From assembly GCF_029407905.1 (NCBI RefSeq), contig NC_073627.1, positions 134,243,697-134,307,696 of the forward strand: a stretch of 64,000 nt of DNA. The letters are read 5' to 3'. Position numbers and translations under genes: made by a program. The stretch is from Bubalus kerabau (lineage: Eukaryota; Chordata; Mammalia; Artiodactyla; Bovidae). The notes under the pieces were generated by a model, which was given only the letters and a program-made list of their open reading frames with translations, had not been told where the DNA came from and searched no databases. Below, in pieces: positions 34,203-44,703 of the stretch; position 1 is the stretch's first letter; each line of letters starts with the position of its first letter.

Positions 34203-34240
34203 AAAAGTCAGACATGACTGAGTAACTGAACTGAACTGAA
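34203..34240 (+). mobile_element. 38-bp BovB/Bov-tA 3'-end micro-insertion with TSD
   Basis: 'gtcagacatgactgagtaac' plus an (actga)n tail is the extreme 3' end shared by BovB and its SINEs. The perfect 10-bp repeat tacccagaga sits at 34193-34202 and 34241-34250. Confidence 0.85.
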
Positions 34241-35005
34241 TACCCAGAGAGCATTTGCAACAGGGAGAACAGATGAGATAGGCAGGAAGAGAGAGAAAAG
34301 AAGGAGTCATAGCAGTTCTCCTCAAGGTCCTGGGAAGTCATGGCAGCAAAGGAGGCTGCAATTGAGTAAAAAAATGTGAAAGAAAAATCTAGGAGAGCAT
34401 GGCATCCAAAGAGATCAAGAGAAGAGAGTTTTAAGGAAGAGGCGTCATCAACAGTGCTAAATGTTCCAGTAAAATCAAACAGGAAAGTCTCCAGCAGACT
34501 TGTCAACATGGAGGTCATTTGTGTCCTGGATTAGAGGCGAGTAAGTGAAAGCAATTGCAGAAAATCAGCTGAAGGGGGCTGATGTATGAACGGAAAATGA
34601 GCAGTCAGAGGCAGCTAATAAATATGAATTTTACAAAACTTTGTCACTGGAGTAAAGGAAAAGAACAGAGCAGTAGCTGGAGGGGGTTGTGGGGTAAACA
34701 GAGGGAATTTTCCAGTGTGAGTGATACTCTGCTTTGGGAAAGACTGATGGAGCAGTCAAGCAAGGTCAAGTTTGGTGAGGATCACTCTGACCGCTTTCCC
34801 AGCACAGCTCCTTAAGAGCTGGAGTGTGTTGCAGAAGAGGGTGAGCTGCAAAGGTATTAATAGAAAAGCTAAGAAATCTGTGGGGTGTAGGAGAGCCATA
34901 ATCAGAGAGGAAATGCTGAATAGCATCAGCAAATTAGACCAAATTAGAGCCTTAGCACTCTGTCTCAGCAATACTGGCCAGAAGGAATTGAAATGAGAAG
35001 CTTTG

Positions 35006-35205
35006 TTGAGGGACTTCTGTTGTGGTCCAGTGGTTAAGACTTCACGTTCCAATGCAGGGGATGTGGGTTTGATCTCTGGCTTGGAAATTAAGATTCCACA
35101 TGGCTTGCAGCCTCAAAACCAAAACATAAACCAGAAACAATATTGTAACAAATTCAATAAAGACTTTAAAAATGGTCCACATAAAACATTAAAAAAAAAG
35201 AAAAG
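35006..35205 (+). mobile_element. CHR-2-type SINE
   Basis: Sense orientation: 'gggacttctgttgtggtcca', 'gtggttaagacttcacgttc', B-box-like 'gggtttgatctctggc', and a 3' end with 'aatattgtaacaaattcaat' and 'aaaaatggtccacataaaac' before an A-run. Complete. Confidence 0.88.
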
Positions 35206-36000
35206 TACTGTTGAGTAGAGACTCCACCTGACAATGAGAAAAACCAGTAAAACCAGTATAGGGCTGGAGGGCTGGAGAGTGTTGGCAGTTTTCCAGAGTA
35301 GAAACACACAAGGCAGAAGATGATGGCACTGAACAGCTGGGGATGGAGGTGGGAGGTGTGGTGCTTGGCCTGAAATGATAATCCTTCATTAATTCAGAAC
35401 CGAGCTACCCACTACTGATGTAAAGGTCAGGAGACGGTGTTTGGCCTTGTTGATTGTTCCTGCACTGCTGTGTTCTCGTTTTCAATATGGAGACATCCTG
35501 CCTCCAGGGACGATTTGTAACATCTTCAGCACGAGGTGGGAACTGTGAGTTGGATCCTAAATCACATTCACTGCGTCAGGGATCTTCAGTTTCTCAAAAG
35601 GCCAGGCTTGTATCAGAAAACCAGAGCCATGGAAATAAATATGAGATAGCTGCATTTGGGCAGCGGGGAGCCTTGGAGAAAGGATGGGACAGTCCTCATT
35701 GTCAGACACCCTTTCAACCTGCCTTCTGCCACCCTTCCTAGAAGTGGTCTCTTATGGGCAAGGGAGCTCAAGGGAGCACCAACTCTGGTGACTGATGACA
35801 GAAATCAGTAGGTGTCATGTTCCCCATAACTGGCCTCCTGCAGCCTGTGACGGATATCACACAGGATGCATTTCCCACATATGTCCCATCTCCTGCTGCC
35901 TTCCAGAAAGTGCTGCTTACATCAGATTTCCCTTCCAAAGTCAGGGCTGAATAGAATTTGACCAGCAAATAGCAATGAATCTGTCTTTTCTCATCTGTCT
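35206..36000. other. Unassigned stretch
   Basis: No repeat or gene is recognised. Confidence 0.45.
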
Positions 36001-36004
36001 ACCA

Positions 36005-36225
36005 TAAGCTAAATAACATTCTAAGAGCTTTCAGTTTTTCAATCCGTGTTTAATTCTCATAACAATTCAAGATAGATACTGCTAGCATTCCCATTTAGAA
36101 ATGGGAAAACCGAGGCTCAAAGGTTTGTTTAGAGGGTTTGTGTTGCTGTGAGTGGTAAGAGACAGAGAAACAGCAGAAACTCAGCCAGTCTGGGTGAGAA
36201 CTCTGCTCTTAATCTCTATGCTGCA
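36005..36225 (+). repeat. MIR fossil
   Basis: 'ttaattctcataacaattca', 'cattcccatttagaaatggg', 'aaaccgaggctcaaagg' and 'tgagaactctgctcttaatc' run in MIR order. A T/A-rich stretch follows. Confidence 0.75.
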
Positions 36226-36360
36226 AGGCAGCAGGGCTATGTCTTGAGGCTCCTTTATAATTTTTTATTTTTATAACTGAAGTTATAGTCAATTTAGTGA
36301 TTCAGTTAACAAGTGATTGAGTTGATTTAAAATTCAGTGATTCATATATATATATATAAA

Positions 36361-36552
36361 AAACTCTGTGTGACCCTATGGACTGTAGCCTGCCAGGCTC
36401 CTCTGTTCATGGGATTCTCCAGGCAAGAATATTGGGGTGGGATGCCATACCCTCCTCCAGTTGATCTTCCCAACCCAGGGATCAAATCTGCATCTCTTAT
36501 GTCTCCTGTTTTACAAGCAGGTTCTTTACCACTAGCGCTACCTGGGAAGCCC
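36361..36552 (-). mobile_element. Bov-tA SINE
   Basis: Antisense copy from 'aactctgtgtgaccctatgg' to 'accactagcgctacctggga'. Its 3' end is shortened next to a TA run (36344-36357). Confidence 0.92.
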
Positions 36553-37320
36553 AATTATTAACCAGGCATCCTGTGAAAGACCTGAATTCCAGTCTCAGCA
36601 TAGCTTCCCCAGGATCCTTGAGATAGAGGTGGGATCCCCAAGGCTGTTCAGAGTCCATCCTTGCACACCCACACTCCTTGTTCAGAGGCTCGCCAATCAT
36701 ACCAAGACAGCAATTCAATTGGAAATAGAGATGTTCATTGACTTTAGTTCAGATCATTCCTGAGGGCTACAAAATATAGCCCAAATATAAGCTGAGCCCT
36801 CCTGATTAAACTTGGCCTGGACAGAACAAGAGCTCATGATTTCTGTAATTTCCTGCACTGGCTTCCTTCTATTTACATGCCCACACCAGCCAGAAACCAG
36901 CATAATGACTGGCTCTACCTGTAGTCTAGTCTTCCTCTCCCAAACACAAAGGTGTGCTTGCTGGGGGTGGGGGCTGATATGGGGAGGCCTCTCTTCCACA
37001 TGGCCCATATTCTGGCGGAGTATTGGAGTAGAAGGACACACTGGAGGTGTTCTGCAGAGCTGGAACTGAGGACCACTGAGTGGGGAACAGGAAAGACAGA
37101 GGAAGAAGAGAGCAGATGAATGGCCTTCCAGAAGAAACAATCAGATTTATGGTTTGCAATCTCCAGGTCACCCGGACCTAATACCCCTTTCACCTATTCC
37201 TGACATGACCTGTGACACATTACTGCCTGAAATCTAAGGCTTACCAGTGAACCTTCCCTATGTGATGGATGCTTATTTTTTCTTACTAAAGTCAGGTTAT
37301 TGAGCTAAACTCAATAAAAA
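36553..37320. other. Unassigned stretch
   Basis: No repeat is recognised. Three overlapping minus-strand frames of 81-128 codons at 36754-37193 share no recognisable domain and are treated as chance. Confidence 0.45.
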
Positions 37321-37324
37321 ACCT

Positions 37325-37822
37325 GAACATCCAAACACAGAGAATGGATAAAGAAGATGTACATATATATAATGGCATTTACTCAGCCACTAAAAGGAAT
37401 GAAATAAGGTCATTTGTATAGATGTGGATGGAACTAAAGTCTGTCATACAGACTGAAGTAAGTCAGAAAGAGAAAAGCAAATATTGTGTATTAATGCATA
37501 TCTGTGGAATCTAGAAATATGGTACAAATGAACCTATTTGCAGGGCAGGAAAACAGAAGCAGAGGTAGAGTACAGACATGTGGACATGGGGAGGGGAAGG
37601 AGAGGGTGGGATGAATTGGAAGATTGGAAATGACATATATAAACTACCATGTGTAAAATAGATAGCTAGTGGGAAGCTGCTGCATAGCACAGGGAGCTCA
37701 ACTCAGTGCTCTGTGGTGATTCAGAAGGTGGGGAAGGCAGTGGGAAGAGAGAGGGGATATAGATATACACAGAGCTGATTCATGTCATGCTACAGCAGAA
37801 ACTGACACAACAATGTAAAGCA
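37325..37822 (+). mobile_element. L1 3' end (bovine type), 5'-truncated
   Basis: Sense: 'acacagagaatggataaaga', 'cagccactaaaaggaatgaa', 'gtctgtcatacagactgaag', 'gctgctgcatagcacaggga' and the terminus 'gacacaacaatgtaaagcaa', where a BovB copy begins. The A-tail is missing or displaced by that junction. Confidence 0.85.
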
Positions 37823-38327
37823 ATTCAGTTCAGTTCAGTTGCTCAGTCGTGTCTGACTCTTTGAGACCCCATGGGTTGCAGCACACCAGGCCTTGCTGTC
37901 CATCACCAACTCCTGGAGTTCACCCAAATGCATGGCCCTTGAGTTGGTGATGCCATCCAACCATCTCATCCTATGTCATCTCCTTCTCCTCCTGCCTTCA
38001 ATCTTTCCCAACATCAGGGTCTTTTCAAATGAGTCAGTTCTTCGCATGAGGTGGCCAAAATATTGGAGTTTCAGCTTCAACATCAGTCCTTCCAATGAAC
38101 ACTCAGGACTGATCTCCTTTAGGATGGACTGGTTGCATCTCCTTGCAGTCCAAGGGACTCTCAAGAGTCTTCTCCAACACAACAGTTCAAAAGCATCAAT
38201 TCTTCAACGCTTAGCTTTCTTTATAGTCCAAGTCTCATATCCATAAATGAATACTGGAAAAACCATAGCCTTGACCAGACAGACCTTTGTTGGCAAAGTA
38301 ATGTCTCTGCTTTTTAATATGCTGTCT
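37823..38327 (-). mobile_element. BovB LINE copy 1 (about 0.5 kb 3' end)
   Basis: Antisense copy with its (CAGTT)n-type tail at 37826-37841. It reads through the C-terminal region (ECSLEGLMLKLKLQYFGHL on the minus strand) and ends at about 38327, where the tail of a second BovB begins. Confidence 0.93.
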
Positions 38328-40862
38328 CAGTTCAGTTCATTTGTCACTCAGTCATTTCTGACTCTTTGCAATCCCATGAACCGCAGCATGCCAGGCCTCT
38401 CTGTCCATCACCAACTCCCGGAGTCCATCCAAACCCATGTGCGTTGAATCGGTGATGCCATCCAACAATCTCATCCTCTGTCATCGCCTTCTCCTCCTGC
38501 CCCTAATCCCTCCCAGCATCAGGGTCTTTTCCAATAAGTCAACTCTTTGCATGAGGTGGCCAAAGTATTGGAGTTTCAGCCTCAGCATCATTCCTTCCAA
38601 TGAACACCCAGGACTGGTCTCCTTTAGGATGGACTGGTTGGATCTCCTTGCACTCCAAGAGACTTTCAAGAGTCTTCTTCAACACCACAGTTCAAAAGCA
38701 TCAGTTCTTCAGCACTCAGCTTTCTTCACAGTCTAACTCTCATGTCCATACATGACCACTGGAAAAACCATAGCCTTGACTACACTAACCTTTGTTGGAA
38801 AAGTAATATCTCTGCTTTTCAGTATGCTATCTAGGTTGGTCATAACTTTCCTTCCAAGGAGTAAGTGTCTTTTAATTTCATGGCTGCAATCACCATCTGC
38901 AGTGATTTTGGAGCCCCAAAAAATAAAGTCTGAGACTGTTTCCACTGTTTCCCCATCTATTTGCCACGAAGTGATGGGACCAGATGCTATGATCTTTGTT
39001 TTCTGAATGTTGAGCTTTAAGCCAACTTTTTCACTCTCCTCTTTCACTTTCATCAGGAGGTTCTTTAGTTCTTCACTTTCTGCCATAAGGGTGGTGTCAT
39101 CTGCATATCTGAGGTTATTGATATTTCTCCCGGAAATTTTGATTCCAGCTTGTGCTTCCTCCAGCACAGTAATTCTCATGATGTACTCTGCATATAAGTT
39201 AAATAAGCAGGGTGACCATATACAGCCTTGCCATACCCCTTTTCCTATTTGGACCAGTCTGTTGTTCCATGTCCAGTTCTAACTGTTGCTTCCTGACATG
39301 CATACAGATTTCTCAAGAGTCAGGTCAGTTGGTCTGGTATTCCCATCTCTTTCAGAATTTTCCACAGTTTATTGTGATCCACACAGTCAAAGGCTTTGGC
39401 ATAGTCAATAAAGCAGAAATAGATGTTTTCTGGAACTCTCTTGCTTTTTCAATGATCCATCAGATGTTGGCAATTTGATCTCTGGTTCCTCTGCCTTTTC
39501 TAAAATCAACATGAACATCTGGAAGTTCACGGTTCATGTATCACTGAAGCCTGGCTTGGAGAATTTTAAACACTACTTTACTAGCATGTGGAATGAGTGC
39601 AAGTGTGTGGTAGTTTGAGCATTCTTTGGCATTGCCTTTCTTTGGGATAGGAATGAAAACTGACCTTTTCCAGTCCTGTGGCCACTGCTGAGTTTTCCAA
39701 ATTTGCTGGCATATTGAGTGCAGCACTTTCACAGCATCATCGTTCAGGATTTGAAATAGCTCAACTGGAATTCCATCACCTCCACTAGCTTTGTTTGCAG
39801 TGATGCTTCCTAAGGCCCGCTTGACTTCACATTCCAGGATGTCTGGCTCTAGGTCAGTGATCACACCTTCATGATTATCTGGGTTGTGAAGATCTTTTTT
39901 GTACAGTTCTTCTGTCTATTCTTGCCACCTCTTCTTAATATCTTCTGCTTCTGTTAGTTCCATACCATTTCTGTCCTTTATTGAGCCCATTTTTGCATGA
40001 AATATTCCCTTTGTGTCTCTAATTTTCTTGAAGAGATCTCTAGTCTTTGCCATTCTATTGTTTTCCTCTATTTCTTTGCACTGATCACTGAAGAAGGCTT
40101 TCTTATCTCTCCTTGCTATTCTTTGAATCTTTGCATTCAAATGGCTATATCTTTCCTTTTCTCCTTTGATTTTGGCTTCTCCTCTTTTCACAGCTGTTTG
40201 TAAGGCCTCCTCAGACAGCCATTTTGCTTTTTTTCATTTCTTTTTCTTAGGGATAGTCTTGCTCCCTGTCTCCTGTACAATGTCACAAACCTCAATCCAC
40301 AGTTCATCAGGTACTCTATCAGATCTGGTCCCTTAAATCTCTTTCTCACTTCCACTGTATAATCATAAGGGATTTGATTTAGGTCATACCTGAATGGTTT
40401 AGTGGTTTTCCCTACTTTCTTCAATTTCAGTCTGAATTTGGCAATAAGAATTTCATGATTGAGCCACAGTCAGTTCCTGGTCTTGTTTTTGCTGGTTATT
40501 TAGAGCTTCTCCATCTTTGGCTGCAAAGAATATAATCAATCTGATTTTGGTGTTGGCCATCTGGTGTTGTCCATGTGTAGAGTCTTCTCTTGTGTTGTTG
40601 GAAGAGGGTGTTTTTACCACTGTGTTCTCTTGGCAAAAGTCTATTAGCCTTTGCCCTGCTTCATTCCATATTCCAAGGCCAAATTTGCCCCTTACCCCAG
40701 GTGTTTCTTGACTTCCTACTTTTGCATTCCAGTTCCCTATAATGAAATGGACATCTTTTTTGGGTGTTAGTTCTAGAACATCTTGTAGGTTTTCATAGAA
40801 CTGTTCAACTTCAGCTTCTTCAGCATTACTGGTTGGGGCATAGACTTGAATTACCATGATAT
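38328..40862 (-). mobile_element. BovB LINE copy 2 (about 2.5 kb, 5'-truncated)
   Basis: The longest BovB in the window, antisense. The tail at 38328 is followed leftward-to-rightward by C-terminal, reverse transcriptase and endonuclease sequence. It is truncated at about 40862 within the endonuclease; full-length BovB is about 3.2 kb. It adjoins copy 1 at its 3' tail and an old L1 at its 5' end. Confidence 0.95.
38733..40862 (-). pseudogene. BovB endonuclease-reverse transcriptase remnant
   Basis: BovB ORF drives its own and Bov-tA/Bov-A2 mobility. Pieces in order on the minus strand are: VYAPTSNAEEAEVEQFY (endonuclease); a GNWNAK motif at 40747-40730, where the family has GDWNAK; VEVRKRFKGPDLI, the linker; RIARRDKKAFFSDQCKEIEE; reverse transcriptase blocks IPVELFQILNDDAVKVL and SVFIPIPKKGNAKECSNY; and the catalytic YADD at 39107-39096 within NINNLRYADDTTLMAESEE. 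At least four breaks separate these pieces. The copy cannot be functional. Confidence 0.92.
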
Positions 40863-40879
40863 TGAATGGTGAAGCAATT

Positions 40880-41949
40880 ACATTCTGATAAAATAAAATC
40901 ACAGTCTGGGGGAGGAAGCAGTTATATGAGTTTGGACAAATGCATACAGTTATGTTAACCACCACCACAGTCAAGAACTAAAACATTTCTGCCACTTTTT
41001 TTAATCCACCCTTCTTCGAACTGCAGTTCCTGGAAACTGCTGATCTAATTTCTGTCTCTGTAATTCTGCTTTTTCCAGGATGTCGTATAAATGAAATTAT
41101 ATAATATTCAGCCTGTTGAATATGATTTCTTTTACTTAGCAGAATGCATTTGTGTTTCATCCACATTATTGTGTGAATCAGTAGTTCCTTCATTTTTATT
41201 GTTAACTAGTTTTCAGTTGTGTGGCTATACCACAGTTTTATCCATTCACAAGTTGATAGACAGGCTATTTCTAGTTGGAGGCATTATGAAAAAAGTCACC
41301 ACAACCATTCACATACTGATTTTTGTGGAAGCATAGGTTTTTATTTCTCAGGTACACATCTAGGGTATTTACTGGGTTATATGGTAAGTGTATGTTTAAC
41401 TTTGGGATTCCCAGGTGGCTCAGTGGTAAAGAATCCTCTTGCCGATACGAGAGATGTAGGTTTGATCCCTGGGTCAGGGAAGATCCCCTGGAGGAGGAAA
41501 TGCCAATCCACTCCAGTATTCTTGCTGTGAAAATCTCATGGACAGAGGAGCCTGGCAGACTACAGACCATAGGGTCTTGCAAAGAGTCAGACACTACTGA
41601 GTGACTGAGCACAGACATGCGCATGTTTAGCTTAGAAATTGGCAAACTATTTTCCAAAATGGCTGTACCATTTTCCAATCCCATCAGCAAGGTTGTGGGA
41701 GCTTCAGTTCTCAGATTTTTAACAGTTGATAATGTTTGCTTTTCTGGTTCGGTTTTGTGTGTTTGTTTTGAATTTTAGCTATTCTGATCAAGGTGTGTCA
41801 GTATCTCATTGAGATTTCTATTTGCATTCCTCTAAGATTTATGACATTGAACACCTTTTCATGTGCTTCTTTATATCTTATTTGATGATGTGTTTGTTCA
41901 AATATTTTGCCTACTTTTTAAATTATTTTCTTTTTATTGTTTTGAGAGT
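40880..41949 (-). mobile_element. Old L1 3' portion, left part
   Basis: Antisense diverged L1M-type sequence: 'aaatgcatacagttatgtta' region, 'gttatatggtaagtgtatgt', 'ccaaaatggctgtaccattt', 'cattgagatttctatttgca' and 'cttttcatgtgcttctttat'. It is interrupted by a Bov-tA at 41403 and then by the ERH retrocopy at 41950, and resumes at 42961. Confidence 0.8.
41403..41618 (+). mobile_element. Bov-tA SINE inside old L1
   Basis: Head 'gggattcccaggtggctcag', B-box-like 'ggtttgatccctgggtcag', end 'gtcagacactactgagtgac'. A 15-bp TSD with three changes is present: gtgtatgtttaactt at 41388 and gcgcatgtttagctt at 41619. Confidence 0.93.
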
Positions 41950-42960
41950 CATATATATATATATATATGACTAAAGAGCATTTGTTTTTCACTAAGACTT
42001 TATCTGGAGGACATAAATAAATTGTGCCACCACCTTCACCTCAGTTTGAATAAGGGTTAGTACAGTGAATATTATAAAGCAAGTATGAACAGTTTGAGAG
42101 ACTGGAACCAACATTAACTGACAAAAACCAATTTCCATCTAAATCATCATAAAAATGTTTAAGTAAAAAGAAGGGGGGAAGGGGCAAAAGTGGTTTCAGA
42201 TTGAACAAGATCATCACATTTTATCTAATAAATTCAAGCCTAGCTAAGGTTTACCAAAATTGAAACAGGATTGCATCTGTGCTAAGTTGCTTCAGTTGTG
42301 TCCAACTCTTTCTGACCCTACAGGCTGTAGACCGCCAGGGTATCCTGTCCATGGGATTCTCCAGGCAAGAATACTGGAGTGGGTTGCCATGCCCTCCTCC
42401 AGGGAAATCTTCCTAACCAAGGGTTGAACCCATGTCTCTTGTGTCTCCTGCATTGGCAGGCAGGTTCTTTACCACTAGTGCCCCCTGGGAAGACCTAGGA
42501 AACAGGATTACTATAATACAAAACTTCCACTACAGCACGCTGCACACACCTGTGCTCCAAGCCCACCCCCATCTCCCTAATGCTTCCATATTCAAACTAT
42601 TTCCCAGCCTGTTTGACCTGTCCACAAAGGAGCAGGTAGATCTCTTTGATCCAGTCTTTGTTATAAGGCTGGTATATCTGGGTATCAGCTCGGTAAATAA
42701 GGCAGCTGAGGTCTGCCAGGTCATCAATAAAATCAAACAACTGACTGATATCATATGGGATAGAGGGGCTGTTTCAGATGCTGTTCATATATTTTACAAA
42801 TACCTTCCATGCACTTATTCACAGATTCATAGTCAGTGGAAGTTCTGCCTTCTGGCCTCTTGGTAGGCTGTACCCACACAATGGCATGAAACGTCAGGAC
42901 AAAGTCTCCTGCTGTCGCCACACAGGAGCTTATCTGCAGCACCACCCACAGCCAATCCCC
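41950..42960 (-). pseudogene. ERH: Processed pseudogene of ERH (enhancer of rudimentary homolog)
   Basis: ERH is a small conserved nuclear protein of 104 residues. The minus strand from 42894 to 42597 encodes it without introns. VQPTKRPEGRT, DYESVNKCMEGICKIYEQHL, then in another frame YDISQLFDFIDDLADLSCL, YRADTQIYQPYNKDWIKE and QAGK before TAG at 42599-42597. Damage: ATG is ACG at 42894-42892; 14 bp are lost after HLK (RMNPNSPS region), shifting the frame; and one Lys codon is lost in KEKIY. The coding span is 298 nt against 315 expected. 5' UTR-like sequence reaches 42960 and 3' UTR-like sequence continues past a nested Bov-tA to about 41950. The repeat tgagagt at 41943 and 42961 flanks it inside an old L1. 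Confidence 0.93.
42273..42498 (-). mobile_element. Bov-tA SINE nested in ERH pseudogene 3' UTR
   Basis: Antisense full-length SINE from 'gcatctgtgctaagttgctt' to 'agtgccccctgggaagacc'. The perfect 11-bp TSD gaaacaggatt lies at 42262 and 42499. It is the youngest of three nested layers. Confidence 0.95.
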
Positions 42961-43035
42961 TGAGAGTTCTTTACAAAACCTAGATATAGGGCTTTTATCA
43001 GATATATATTTTGTAAATGATTTTTTTTAAATACA
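42961..43035 (-). mobile_element. Old L1, right part
   Basis: 'tagggcttttatcagatata' then 'ttttgtaaatgatttt' is the antisense L1 ORF2 segment that normally follows the left part ending at 41949, confirming that the ERH copy inserted into it. Confidence 0.7.
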
Positions 43036-43099
43036 GTTTTTTCTCCTTCTCGCTTTATTCTAATACAATTACCACTTACCACCATTAGCCTGACTGGCT

Positions 43100-43182
43100 T
43101 ATAAAACATAAAGAAAACATTTATCACCATTTTATGGAAGAGAAAAACTGAGACACAGGTTTTTTTTTTTTTTTTTTTTAAC
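43100..43182 (+). repeat. MIR fragment and T-run
   Basis: 'caccattttatggaagagaa' and 'aaactgagacacagg' are MIR blocks, cut by a T-run of about 20 at 43160-43179. Confidence 0.5.
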
Positions 43183-43384
43183 AGACCTGCTGCTTCCACT
43201 GTAATGGACAGTTGGAGCCAGCTGTGAGATTTGATGACTAAGGAGAAAGTCTTAGAAGGTTTTTGAAACCATCATTCCCTTTAAAGGGCTGCCATTCTGT
43301 TAAGTACGATCCAGTCAGCTTACTTCATGGAGAAGGAAACAGGTATTTGTTAAAAATCTATGATGCACCCATGAATGATTTAGG

Positions 43385-43520
43385 TCAGGTGCCAGTAAAC
43401 CACGGCCAGTGACCCAAATCTGGTCCTTTTTTTTTTTCTTTTTTACAGCCTGTAATCTAAAGGTTTTTGTTTTTGTTTTTCCTCCCACAAATGAATATTT
43501 TCAACTAATTTGATGACAGA
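43385..43520 (+). repeat. Possible ancient DNA-transposon fragment, unassigned
   Basis: 'ccagtaaaccacggccagtg', 'acccaaatctggtcc' and 'cagcctgtaatctaaaggtt' resemble a known mammal-wide repeat ('aaactacggcccgcgggcca' type) that I cannot name. Confidence 0.35.
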
Positions 43521-43626
43521 AAAAGCTAACTTTGAACCCCCAAATGAGGGAAATGCAATCCCTCCCCACCCCAATTCCATTTTATTAGTTGACATGTATT
43601 TAAAAAAAAACAAAAAACAAAAAACT

Positions 43627-43859
43627 GGGGCTTCCCAGGTGGTGCTAAGGTAAAGAAGCTGCCTGCCAATGCAGAAGATGTAAGAGACAAGGGTTTGATC
43701 CCTGGGTTGGGAAGATCCTCTGAAGGCCGCATGGCAACCCACTCCAGTATTCTTGCCGGGAGAACCCCATGGACAGAGGAGCCTGGCGGGCTATAGTCTA
43801 TAGAGTCAAAAAGAGTCAGACACGACTGAAGCGACTTAGCGGGCACACATGCACATTGT
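43627..43859 (+). mobile_element. Bov-tA SINE
   Basis: Complete copy from 'ggggcttcccaggtggtgct' to 'gactgaagcgacttagcggg' with a short CA-rich tail. The 8-bp TSD aaaaaact lies at 43619 and 43860. Confidence 0.94.
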
Positions 43860-43867
43860 AAAAAACT

Positions 43868-44065
43868 ATATTCACAATTTGCTGAGAGGGATACCCAGTG
43901 TTCTCACCACATACACATACACAAATTATACAGGGTTATGGACATGTTAATTAGCTTGATTGTGGTAATGATTCTTTAATGTGTACATATACCAAAACAT
44001 TACTTTGTTTGCTTTACATATACACAACTTTTATTTGTCAATTATGCCTTAATAAAGTTGGAAAT
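43868..44065 (+). mobile_element. Old L1 3' terminus
   Basis: 'ccagtgttctcaccacatac', 'tatggacatgttaattagct' and 'gtcaattatgccttaataaa' in sense, the end of an older mammalian L1. Confidence 0.65.
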
Positions 44066-44134
44066 ACTGACCTCAATTTTAAGTATTCTAATTACATAGT
44101 ATTAATTATTATGATCATATTTTAAATTTTGTCA

Positions 44135-44425
44135 ACAACAAATTTTTTTTGTTTGTTTCATACATGATATTTTACATGTTTCAATGCCATTCTCCCAAAT
44201 CTTCCCACCCTCTCCCTCTCCCATAGAGTCCATAAGACTGTTCTATACATCAGTGGCTCTTTTGTTGTCTCGTACACAGGGTTATTGTTACCATCTTTCT
44301 AAATTCCATATATATGTGTTAGTATACTGTATTGGTGTTTTTCTTTCTGGCTTACTTCACTCTGTATAATAGGCTCCAGTTTCATCCACCTCATTAGAAC
44401 TGATTCAAATGTATTCTTTTTAATG
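44135..44425 (-). mobile_element. L1 3' UTR fragment
   Basis: Antisense: 'acatgtttcaatgccattct', 'ccatagagtccataagactg', 'gttattgttaccatctttct', 'cttactTcactctgtataat' and 'gctccagtttcatccacctc'. Confidence 0.75.
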
Positions 44426-44466
44426 AAATTTATTTTCTCTCTTCTTGTGTAAGAACCTACATAATA

Positions 44467-44507
44467 TCCTCAATTTAATCTCTTTGCCTGCAGAGCTTCA
44501 AATATTT
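44467..44507 (+). repeat. 41-bp direct repeat, left copy
   Basis: Matches 44663-44703 at 36 of 41 positions by hand alignment. It ends exactly where the SINE fragment begins. Confidence 0.88.
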
Positions 44508-44656
44508 GGTATTTCCCTGGTGGCTCAGATGGTAAAGAATCTGCCTGCAGTGCAGGAGACCAAGGTTCAATCCCTGGGTTAGGAAGATCTCCCATAGAAG
44601 GGAATGGAAACCCACCCCAATATGGTCACCCAGAGAAGTCCATGGACAGAGAAGCC
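44508..44656 (+). mobile_element. Bov-tA SINE, 3'-truncated
   Basis: 'ggtatttccctggtggctca', A-box-like tggctcagatgg and B-box-like ggttcaatccctgggtta are present. It stops after 'gtccatggacagagaagcc', lacking the final third including the BovB-like end that primes integration. Confidence 0.9.
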
Positions 44657-44662
44657 AAAATG

Positions 44663-44703
44663 TCCTCAATCTTATCTCTTTGTCTGCAGAACCTCAAATA
44701 TTT
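44663..44703 (+). repeat. 41-bp direct repeat, right copy
   Basis: Partner of 44467-44507. It is longer than an ordinary LINE-generated TSD. Confidence 0.88.

Larger units (their letters stand above)
33145..34760 (+). repeat. Ancient mammal-wide repeat, family not assigned, interrupted
   Basis: Blocks on both sides of the inserted L1 read as one old repeat: 'cagtgtcagacatgttaagc', 'gatgttaagtagacaattaa', 'gtcaacatggaggtcatttg' and 'gcagtagctggagggggttg'. Their order matches a long mammalian repeat I recognise but cannot name with confidence. Confidence 0.45.

Noticed and set aside
40453..40974. 173-codon minus-strand frame that might look like a host gene
   Set aside because: It is the BovB endonuclease region (VYAPTSNAEEAEVEQFY), with about 35 non-BovB codons fused upstream by chance.
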